NCBI GenBank assembly: GCA_946644025.1
Contig: CAMPCG010000236.1
Coordinates: forward strand, 1 to 5,087
Source: an uncultured Prevotellaceae bacterium
GTDB taxonomy: Bacteria > Bacteroidota > Bacteroidia > Bacteroidales > Bacteroidaceae
Reading direction: 5' to 3'
DNA length: 5,087 bases
The translations under genes and the position numbers were made by a program. This document shows, one piece after another, positions 1-5,087 of the stretch. The number at the start of each line of letters is the position of its first letter. Positions within the stretch are counted from its first letter, which is position 1. Below the pieces are notes generated by a model. That model was not told where the DNA came from. It did no database searches and was given only the letters and a program-made list of their open reading frames with translations.

Positions 1-1751
1 GCGACGAGGGGCAGGGCAGTGCCTGTCCCGTCGACGGCCGCACGGCCTGGTTCAGCAATCCCGTCCACCGAATCTACCAGGGCAAGGGCCAGAGTGCCGG
101 CTTCAGTGGCTACATGGTGCTCGATTTCGCCGATGAAACCGCCGATTATGGTGCCTTCCACGGCGACACCATAGCCAGCGACGCCGACCAGAAGTCGCGC
201 TGCGGCGCCTGGTACACCTTCCAGGGGCAGGCCGGACGGCCCATAGAGCTGCGTATGGCTACGTCGTTCACCAGTACCGACGGTGCACGGCGCAACATGC
301 AGCAGGAGCTTGGCGCCCTGTCTTCCGGTCGGTTGTCTTCTGAGCCCTTGTCTTTTGAGCAGGTCGTGGAGCGTAACATAGCCCTGTGGACCGAACGCTT
401 CCACACCATCGACGTCGACGATGCCGATACGGCCCGCGTCAATCAGTTCTATGGCGCCCTCTATCGCGCGTCGTTCCTGCCCCGCGAGATGAGCGATGCC
501 GACGGCCGCTACCCGCGCTTCGCCGGCAATGCTAACGTAGCCCCCTCTGCAGCCGAAGGGGGCGCCACTGGCGCCAAGCCCCGCAAGTACTACGGCGACT
601 TCTCCATGTGGGACACCTATCGTGCCCTGCATCCGCTCTATAACATCCTGGTGCCCGAGACGTCGGCCGACATGATGCAGTCGCTCGTCACCATGTACCA
701 GGAGGGTGGCTGGCTGCCCATTTTCCCCTGCTGGAACAGCTACACCGCAGCCATGATCGGCGACCACTGCACCTCGGTGCTGGCCGATGCCTACGTGAAG
801 GGCATCCGCGGCTTCGATGCCCTGAAGGCCTACGAGGGCATGCGTAAAAACGCGATGGAATCGCCGAAAACCGACGAGGAGTACCGCAACGGCATGGGCC
901 GACGGGCCCTGAAGAGCTACCTGCGCTATGGCTACATCCCCCTGGAGGACCCCGTCCGTGAGGCCTACCACCAGCAGGAGCAGACCTCGCGGACCCTGGA
1001 GTATGCCTACGACGACTTCTGTCTGGCACAGATGGCAAAGGCTTTGGCGAAAGCCTACCCTACTGCCCCCGAGGGGGTTTCTGGGTCTTTTTCTTCTGAC
1101 TACCGCCTCTTCATGGCCCGCTCTGCCAACTGGCGCAACGTCATCAACCCCTCGACGGGCTATGCCGACGGCCGCCACGCCGACGGCACATGGGAGCAGA
1201 ACACCGACCTGTTGCACCGCAAGCCCTACATCACCGAGGGCGCCACCTGTCACTACACCTGGTACGTGCCCCACGACGTCCCCGGCCTCATTGAGCGCCT
1301 GGGCGGTCAGGAGCGTTTCGTCAGCAAGCTCGACTCCATGTTCACCGAGGGCCGCTACTGGCACGGCAACGAGCCTTGCCACCAGGTGCCCTGGCTCTTT
1401 GCCCTGGCCGGCCACCCCGAAAAGACCCGCCACTGGGTGGCCCACATTCTGGCCACCGAATATAACGACACCCCCGGCGGCCTCTCCGGCAACGACGATG
1501 CCGGCCAGATGTCGGCATGGCAGCTCTTTGCCATGATGGGCTTCTATCCCGTCTGTCCTGCCACCCCCACCTATGTCCTCGGCACCCCGGTCTTCAGCCG
1601 CGTCACCATCAACCAGCCCGGCGACACCGCCTTCACCATCGAAGCGGCATCCGGGGCGCTCGCGGTGCCTCTGCTTAACGGCCGGCCGTTGACGCAGCCC
1701 TGCATCACTCACGACGACATCACCCGTGGTGGCCTCCTTTCCATACCTTAA
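1..1751 (+). CDS. GH92 family alpha-mannosidase, 5'-truncated by the window edge
   Basis: This is an exo-acting, calcium-dependent, inverting alpha-mannosidase of family GH92, expected in the periplasm or at the cell surface. The reading frame is open from position 3, so the Met at 114 is internal: the residues before it (NPVHRIYQGKGQ, then SAGFSGY) are family-typical and mark the end of the N-terminal beta-sandwich domain. About 582 residues are visible of a usual length near 750. The (alpha/alpha)6 catalytic domain shows, in order, DFSMWDTYRALHPL (about 600-640), GGWLPIFP (about 706-729), DHCTSVLADAYVKG, TLEYAYDD, YTWYVPHDV, HGNEPCHQ (about 1362-1385), GNDDAGQMSAW (about 1488-1520) and MGFYPVCP. 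The likely general acid is the Glu at 1236-1238, and the likely base lies in the Asp pair at 1494-1499; this mapping rests on recalled spacing in Bt3990. The protein ends sooner than usual after ITHDDITRGG. Linkage (alpha-1,2, 1,3, 1,4, 1,6 or a mannose phosphodiester) cannot be assigned. The signal peptide is out of view. Confidence 0.94.
   Translation, partial: DEGQGSACPVDGRTAWFSNPVHRIYQGKGQSAGFSGYMVLDFADETADYGAFHGDTIASDADQKSRCGAWYTFQGQAGRPIELRMATSFTSTDGARRNMQQELGALSSGRLSSEPLSFEQVVERNIALWTERFHTIDVDDADTARVNQFYGALYRASFLPREMSDADGRYPRFAGNANVAPSAAEGGATGAKPRKYYGDFSMWDTYRALHPLYNILVPETSADMMQSLVTMYQEGGWLPIFPCWNSYTAAMIGDHCTSVLADAYVKGIRGFDALKAYEGMRKNAMESPKTDEEYRNGMGRRALKSYLRYGYIPLEDPVREAYHQQEQTSRTLEYAYDDFCLAQMAKALAKAYPTAPEGVSGSFSSDYRLFMARSANWRNVINPSTGYADGRHADGTWEQNTDLLHRKPYITEGATCHYTWYVPHDVPGLIERLGGQERFVSKLDSMFTEGRYWHGNEPCHQVPWLFALAGHPEKTRHWVAHILATEYNDTPGGLSGNDDAGQMSAWQLFAMMGFYPVCPATPTYVLGTPVFSRVTINQPGDTAFTIEAASGALAVPLLNGRPLTQPCITHDDITRGGLLSIP
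333..362 (+). repeat. 15-bp imperfect direct duplication inside the GH92 gene
   Basis: Two adjacent 15-base units (333-347 and 348-362) both begin TTGTCTTYTGAGC. They encode Leu-Ser-(Ser/Phe)-Glu twice and are rich in T, unlike the C/G-ending codons around them. They lie in a linker between the beta-sandwich and catalytic domains, where family members vary in length. The duplication is in frame. It may be an expanded simple repeat rather than a functional site. Confidence 0.55.
540..575 (+). repeat. Palindromic 36-bp in-frame insert in the GH92 gene
   Basis: The stretch contains a perfect 7-bp inverted repeat, GCCCCCT at 540-546 and AGGGGGC at 557-563, followed by GGCGCC at 561-566 and again at 570-575. 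It encodes APSAAEGGATGA, a small-residue run just before the conserved YYGDFSMWDTYR segment. As I recall the family, only a short loop is expected here. Length is a multiple of three, so the gene stays open. It resembles small palindromic repetitive elements that sit in genes, but only one copy is visible here. Confidence 0.5.
1059..1097 (+). repeat. Low-complexity 39-bp in-frame insert with a C5-GA-G5 core in the GH92 gene
   Basis: Codons 1059-1097 encode PTAPEGVSGSFSS between LAKAY and DYRLFMARSANWRN, a place where related enzymes usually go straight from the helix into the Asp-Tyr motif. The DNA holds a CCCCC-GA-GGGGG inverted repeat (1066-1077) and then a T-rich run with TCT used repeatedly for Ser. 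Both features break sharply with the GC-rich third positions of the rest of the gene. I read it as an inserted loop of repeat origin; its function, if any, is unknown. Confidence 0.4.
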
Positions 1752-1901
1752 CTCCCCGTATAACCTCCTACCCACACCCCTCCTCCCTCCTCCTGCTAAT
1801 TTCCCCGTCTGGTGTAATAAACCCCAGCTCTTCCCGTTATATTAAAAAAGGTACTACAACAAGACCATCATACTCCAACCAACCCCTAAAACAATTGGAC
1901 T
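1752..1901 (+). other. Intergenic leader between the GH92 and GH78 genes
   Basis: This 150-base gap has two parts. The first half carries a pyrimidine-rich tract (1764-1794) with several CCTCC/CCTCCT blocks. The second half is A/T-rich, with TTATATTAAAAAAGG around 1837-1851 and AAAACAATTGGACT directly before the ATG at 1902. No purine-rich Shine-Dalgarno stands 5-12 bases before that ATG, which is usual for Bacteroidota. I see no stem-loop followed by T residues that would end the GH92 transcript. A partial match to the Bacteroidota -7 element occurs (TAATTTCC at 1797-1804) but without a -33 TTTG, so I do not call a promoter. The gap could hold one, or the genes may be co-transcribed. Confidence 0.6.
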
Positions 1902-4532
1902 ATGAAACAGCAAACCATTCTCCTTGCAGTGACCCTCGTTGCCGCCACTGCCCTGACCGCTGGCTGCACCCCCGGCGCCAGCACAAAGACCACCCCCCTG
2001 ACCGATGCCCTCGACGCCTCCGCCTGGAGCGCCTCGCAGTGGATATCCGTCGTCGACGCCCCCGTCGTCACGGGGCCCGTGAAAGATCTGGAGAATGCCC
2101 GCTCGGCCGATGGCGCCAGCTGGTTCGTCAGCACCGTGACCACCGACAAGAAGGTCACGCGCGCCCGCTGGATGACCACCGCCCTCGGCGTCTACCAGCT
2201 TTTCGTCAACGGCACGCCCGTTGGCCGCGAGGTGCTCAAGCCCGGCTTCACCCACCCACAGAAGACGCGCCGCTCTTTTACCTACGACATCACCCCCTAC
2301 CTGCAGCCGCGCCCCGATGCCGCCAACCGCCTGGCCGTGCAGGTGACGCCCGGCTGGTGGGCCGACAAGATTATGACGCCCTGGGGCAATGAAGGCATGG
2401 TGGGCCGCAAGTGCGCCTTCCGCGGCGTGCTCGAGCTGACCTACGCCGACGGCAGCACCGCCCTCCTGGGCACCGACACCGTCAGCTGGCGCGCAGCCAT
2501 CGCCGGCCCCGTCACCCATGCCGGCATCTTCGACGGCGAGGAGAACGACGCCCGCCTCTCGCTCACCGACGACATGCTGCGCACGCCCGAGGTGAACACC
2601 GAGTTCCAGGGCGAGATACTGCCCAATGACGGTGCCGAGGTCTACCACCGCGACGACCTGGCACTGAGCCCCGTCAGGGCCTACACCTGGACCAACGTGG
2701 AGGGTGCCGTCGAGGGTGAGGCCTACGGCCACGTCGTCGTCGACCATGAGTTTGCCGCCGACGAGCAGCTCACGGTGGAGCCCGGCCAGACGCTTGTCGT
2801 CGACTTCGGCCAGAACTGTGCCGCCGTGCCCGAGTTCACCTTCCAGGCCGCCGAGGGCACCGTGCTCACCTGCCTGCCCGGCGAGCTGCTCAACGACGGC
2901 AACGGCGCCCGCTCGCGCAACATGGACGGCCCCGAGGGCTCCGTCCACCGCGACAACCTGCGCTCCGGTGCCCTCCACATGCGCATCGTCTACACCTTCG
3001 GCACCCCCAACCCCTCAACTGAAGTCTCTCAACCCTCAACCCTCAACTCTCAACCCGTCACCTACCGCCCCACGTGCTCGTTCTTCGGCTATCGCTTCCT
3101 CAGCATCACGGCCACGGACAAGGTGACCATCAGTCAGCTGAAGTCCGTTCCCGTGACCTCCATAGCTCAGGAGATGGAGACCGGCACCATCGTCACCGGC
3201 AACGACCTGGTGAACCGCCTCATACAGAACACCCTGTGGGGCCAGCGCTCCAACTACCTCAGCGTGCCCACCGACTGCCCGCAGCGCAACGAGCGCCTCG
3301 GCTGGATGGCCGACACGCAGGTGTTCACCGAGACCGGCACCTTCTTTGCCAACACACGCCGGTTCTTCCATAAGTGGATGCGCGACGTGCGCGACTCGCA
3401 GACGCCCACCGGCGGATTCCCCGGCGTGGCGCCCATAGGGCAGTATGGCGGCGAACCCATGCGACTGGGATGGGCCGACGCCGGTGTCATCGTCCCCTGG
3501 ACTGTCTGGAAGCAGTTTGCCGACACGGCCATCGTCAACGAGAACTGGCAGGCCATGGACCGCTTCATGGCCCACGTCAACGAGACGCGCTACGACCACC
3601 AGGCCCTCGTGGCCGAGAACGGCAACTACCAGTGGGCCGACTGGCTGAGCTACGAGCCGCTGGAGTCGTGCATGAACAAGGCCTTCGGCGACAACGGACC
3701 GCTGCCCGACGCCGTCAGCTACTGGAGCTACCTGGGGGCGTCGTACTGGCTCATCGACGCACAGATGATGGCCGACATGGCGCGCGCCACTGGCCGCGAT
3801 GCCGCCCGCTACGAGCAGATGGCCGCCGAGGCCCGCACGTACCTGCGCCTAACGTTCCTCAACGACGACGGCACCTTCCGCACCGCCGTGCTCAACACCA
3901 TGCAGACGCCCGCCCTCTTCGCCCTGAAGAACAACCTCGTCGAGGGACCGGCCCGCGACGCCATGCTGGCACGCCTGCGCCAGAACTTCATCGACCACGA
4001 CAACTGCCTGCAGACGGGATTCCTCGGAACCTCCATCCTCATGCAGACGCTCACCGACAACGGCATGGCCGACGTGGCCTACGACCTGCTGCTGCAGCGC
4101 AAGAACCCCTCATGGATTTACTCCATCGACCAGTGGGCCACCACCATCTGGGAGCGGTGGAACAGCTACATGGCCGACCGCGGACTGGGACCCCAGGGCA
4201 TGAACTCCTTCAACCACTATGCCTACGGCTGTGTGTGCCAGTGGCTCTGGGAGTCGGCGGCAGGCATCTGTGCCGACACCGCCCAGCCGGGCTTCCGTCA
4301 CATCGTCATGCGCCCCGTGCCCGACCGTCGCTTAGGCTCGCTGCAGGCCGAGTATCAGTCGGCGGCCGGCCTCATCCGCTCGGCATGGCACTACGGCGAC
4401 CAGGCTGACGCCTCCCGCTGGACATGGACCTTCACCGTTCCCCAGGGCTGCACCGCCACCGTCTGTCTGCCCGACGGCTCCGCCCCCAAGGACTACGAGG
4501 GCGGCACCTACACCGTGACCTGCGAACTGTAA
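1902..4532 (+). CDS. GH78 alpha-L-rhamnosidase, probable lipoprotein
   Basis: This enzyme removes terminal alpha-L-rhamnose by an inverting mechanism. The 876 residues are a normal GH78 length. The ATG at 1902 is preferred because it starts a signal peptide: MKQQ, a hydrophobic core, then LTAGC with Cys22 as the likely lipidated residue (Thr at -3 is less usual than Leu). No acidic residues follow Cys22, so a surface-export signal is not evident. An N-terminal beta-sandwich (about 80-235, PF08531-like, with VYQLFVNG and LKPGFTHP) is followed by a PF05592-like sandwich (about 275-400, VVDFGQN), the six-hairpin (alpha/alpha)6 domain (about 415-765) and a C-terminal beta domain. Catalytic residues are preserved: Asp458, Glu464, Trp468 and Asp471 in DCPQRNERLGWMAD, Glu751 in WERW and His772 in FNHYAYG, matching recalled SaRha78A spacing (D630, E636, W640, D643, E895, H916). 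A 7-bp repeat array interrupts residues about 372-386. The GH27 gene starts 101 bases downstream. Confidence 0.96.
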   Translation: MKQQTILLAVTLVAATALTAGCTPGASTKTTPLTDALDASAWSASQWISVVDAPVVTGPVKDLENARSADGASWFVSTVTTDKKVTRARWMTTALGVYQLFVNGTPVGREVLKPGFTHPQKTRRSFTYDITPYLQPRPDAANRLAVQVTPGWWADKIMTPWGNEGMVGRKCAFRGVLELTYADGSTALLGTDTVSWRAAIAGPVTHAGIFDGEENDARLSLTDDMLRTPEVNTEFQGEILPNDGAEVYHRDDLALSPVRAYTWTNVEGAVEGEAYGHVVVDHEFAADEQLTVEPGQTLVVDFGQNCAAVPEFTFQAAEGTVLTCLPGELLNDGNGARSRNMDGPEGSVHRDNLRSGALHMRIVYTFGTPNPSTEVSQPSTLNSQPVTYRPTCSFFGYRFLSITATDKVTISQLKSVPVTSIAQEMETGTIVTGNDLVNRLIQNTLWGQRSNYLSVPTDCPQRNERLGWMADTQVFTETGTFFANTRRFFHKWMRDVRDSQTPTGGFPGVAPIGQYGGEPMRLGWADAGVIVPWTVWKQFADTAIVNENWQAMDRFMAHVNETRYDHQALVAENGNYQWADWLSYEPLESCMNKAFGDNGPLPDAVSYWSYLGASYWLIDAQMMADMARATGRDAARYEQMAAEARTYLRLTFLNDDGTFRTAVLNTMQTPALFALKNNLVEGPARDAMLARLRQNFIDHDNCLQTGFLGTSILMQTLTDNGMADVAYDLLLQRKNPSWIYSIDQWATTIWERWNSYMADRGLGPQGMNSFNHYAYGCVCQWLWESAAGICADTAQPGFRHIVMRPVPDRRLGSLQAEYQSAAGLIRSAWHYGDQADASRWTWTFTVPQGCTATVCLPDGSAPKDYEGGTYTVTCEL
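3015..3056 (+). repeat. Heptanucleotide tandem repeat (TCAACCC) inside the GH78 gene
   Basis: Four consecutive 7-base units lie at 3029-3056: TCAACCC, TCAACCC, TCAACTC, TCAACCC. Two degenerate units precede them (TCAACTG and AAGTCTC, 3015-3028). The array encodes a Pro/Ser/Thr/Asn/Gln-rich run in a loop of the second beta-sandwich domain, between IVYTFGT and YRPTCSFFGYRFLSI, where homologues have a short turn. Because the unit is not a multiple of three, a change of one unit would shift the frame. Such heptamer repeats are a known kind of short tandem repeat in some bacteria, including Bacteroidota as far as I recall. Confidence 0.85.
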
Positions 4533-4539
4533 CTTTTTT

Positions 4540-4609
4540 GGGGCTCTAGTAAAACTAGTCAATCTAGTCCAACTAGTCAATCTAGCCAATCTAGTCCAAC
4601 TAGAGCCCC
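4540..4609 (+). other. Perfect 11-bp inverted arms enclosing the CTAG array; predicted long stem-loop
   Basis: GGGGCTCTAGT at 4540-4550 is the exact reverse complement of ACTAGAGCCCC at 4599-4609. They enclose a 48-base loop that itself contains self-complementary ACTAGT hexamers (4554-4559 and 4572-4577). The structure begins 7 bases after the GH78 stop and ends 24 bases before the GH27 start. It is preceded, not followed, by a T6 run (4534-4539), so it does not look like an ordinary intrinsic terminator on the + strand; on the - strand the 3' arm is followed by A residues, so it is not one there either. It could stabilize the upstream mRNA end, modulate read-through into the GH27 gene, or be a passive repetitive element. 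Confidence 0.75.
4546..4608 (+). repeat. Nonanucleotide tandem repeat, seven CTAG-starting units
   Basis: Seven contiguous 9-base units begin at 4546, 4555, 4564, 4573, 4582, 4591 and 4600. In order they are CTAGTAAAA, CTAGTCAAT, CTAGTCCAA, CTAGTCAAT, CTAGCCAAT, CTAGTCCAA and CTAGAGCCC. The outer units are divergent and form part of the inverted arms. CTAG is commonly a rare tetranucleotide in bacterial genomes, and I noticed none elsewhere in this window, so the density here is striking. It lies wholly between genes. Confidence 0.92.
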
Positions 4610-4633
4610 CCACTTAATAAATACTAAGTAATA
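4610..4633 (+). promoter_or_regulatory. A/T-rich translation leader of the GH27 gene
   Basis: Between the repeat structure and the ATG at 4634 lie 24 bases, ending TTAATAAATACTAAGTAATA. There is no Shine-Dalgarno sequence, and the A/T richness contrasts with the flanking GC-rich DNA. An unstructured A-rich leader is a usual translation-start context in Bacteroidota, where initiation depends little on Shine-Dalgarno pairing. It supports the choice of 4634 as the start. No promoter motif is evident. Confidence 0.4.
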
Positions 4634-5087
4634 ATGAAACAACTAATTCTTCTCGCTGCGGCCGCGCTCATGACCCCGGCCGCCCACGCGCAAGTCACCA
4701 ACCAGCCCACCATGGGCTGGAGCTCGTGGAACACTTTCGCGCTGAACATCAACGAGGCGCTCATCAAGCAGCAGGCCGACGCCATGGTCACTACCGGACT
4801 CGCCGACGTCGGCTACAAGTACGTCAACATCGACGACGGCTTCTGGAACGGACGAGGCCGTGACGGCCGCCTCATCCTCAACACCGACCGCTTCCCCAGC
4901 GGCATGCGCCCGCTGACTGACTACATCCACCAGAAGGGACTCAAGGCCGGCATCTACAGCGACGCCGGCGACAACACCTGCGGCTCGGGCAACACCAACA
5001 GCTGGGGACTCAACGTGGGCTTCTACGACCACGAGGACGAGGACTGCCAGCTCTACTTCGCCGACTGGAACTTCGACTTCATCAAGG
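4634..5087 (+). CDS. GH27 family alpha-galactosidase-like enzyme, 3'-truncated by the window edge
   Basis: The visible 151 residues match the start of a GH27 (clan GH-D) retaining glycosidase, a family of alpha-galactosidases, alpha-N-acetylgalactosaminidases and beta-L-arabinopyranosidases. The ATG at 4634 yields a Sec signal peptide of 19 residues, with likely cleavage after AHA (before Gln20), so it is a soluble periplasmic or secreted protein and not a lipoprotein. The (beta/alpha)8 barrel then begins with MGWSSWNTF (27-35), INEALIKQQADAMV, GYKYVNIDDGFW (60-71, whose Asp67-Asp68 pair should bind the sugar), RFPSGMRPLTDYIH, KGLKAGIYSDAG (101-112) and CGSG. The window ends at FDFIK, immediately before the place where the catalytic nucleophile Asp is expected, so activity cannot be judged. 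It follows the GH78 gene by 101 bases in the same direction. Exact substrate is unassigned; alpha-galactosidase is the default guess. Confidence 0.92.
   Translation, partial: MKQLILLAAAALMTPAAHAQVTNQPTMGWSSWNTFALNINEALIKQQADAMVTTGLADVGYKYVNIDDGFWNGRGRDGRLILNTDRFPSGMRPLTDYIHQKGLKAGIYSDAGDNTCGSGNTNSWGLNVGFYDHEDEDCQLYFADWNFDFIK

Noticed and set aside
114..116. ATG at 114 as the true start of the GH92 gene
   Set aside because: The same frame is open back to position 3 and encodes conserved GH92 residues (NPVHRIYQGKG) before this Met, so the gene starts outside the window.
1797..1804. Bacteroidota -7 promoter element upstream of the GH78 gene
   Set aside because: TAATTTCC matches TAnnTTTG only partly and no TTTG lies at the expected distance upstream.
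1854..2978. Long open frame on the - strand opposite the GH78 gene
   Set aside because: It is antisense to a well-supported enzyme and its product is a Gly/Ala/Val-rich string with no recognizable domain, as expected from strong GC bias at third codon positions.
3015..3056. Sequencing error or frameshift at the heptamer array
   Set aside because: The GH78 frame is intact on both sides and enters the conserved YRPTCSFFGYRF and DCPQRNERLGW segments correctly.
3374..4408. Open + strand frame overlapping the GH78 catalytic domain
   Set aside because: Its Arg/Pro/His-rich product looks like a frame shadow of the GC-rich GH78 sequence, and the overlapped GH78 residues carry conserved catalytic motifs.
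4546..4608. CRISPR array
   Set aside because: The units are 9 bp and directly adjacent, with no spacers and no cas genes.
4534..4609. Intrinsic transcription terminator after the GH78 gene
   Set aside because: The inverted arms are strong, but the T-run precedes the 5' arm instead of following the 3' arm, and the loop of 48 bases is much longer than usual.
4643..5032. Open - strand frame opposite the GH27 gene
   Set aside because: It lies antisense to a clear GH27 N-terminus and has a low-complexity Val/Ala/Gly composition with no known domain.

Overview
The window is a stretch of a carbohydrate-degradation locus, most likely from a GC-rich member of Bacteroidota (order Bacteroidales; a Prevotellaceae-like genome is my best guess). 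The reasons are the families present, the signal peptides on the exported enzymes, start codons preceded by A/T-rich leaders without a clear Shine-Dalgarno sequence, and short tandem repeats such as TCAACCC. The taxonomic call is inference; there is no rRNA or other marker here.

Layout, all on the + strand. Positions 1-1751 hold the C-terminal three quarters or so of a GH92 alpha-mannosidase whose start lies before the window. Positions 1752-1901 are a non-coding gap with a pyrimidine-rich tract and then an A/T-rich leader. Positions 1902-4532 encode a complete GH78 alpha-L-rhamnosidase of 876 residues with a probable lipoprotein signal. Positions 4533-4633 are a short gap almost filled by a CTAG-containing 9-bp tandem repeat bounded by perfect 11-bp inverted arms. 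Positions 4634-5087 are the first 151 residues of an exported GH27 (alpha-galactosidase-type) enzyme that runs off the end.

The three enzymes are co-oriented and would together remove terminal alpha-mannose, alpha-L-rhamnose and alpha-galactose (or beta-L-arabinopyranose) from a complex glycan. This fits part of a polysaccharide utilization locus, although no SusC/SusD transporter, sensor or regulator is visible. The substrate is not determined by the sequence.

The genes themselves belong to known families. What stands out is simple-sequence DNA placed in and between them: a 7-bp repeat array inside the rhamnosidase coding sequence, where gain or loss of one unit would cut off the catalytic domain; several in-frame, compositionally odd inserts in the mannosidase; and the CTAG nonamer array between the second and third genes. 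I found no RNA gene, transposase, CRISPR array or convincing promoter or terminator, and no clearly novel multi-gene system.
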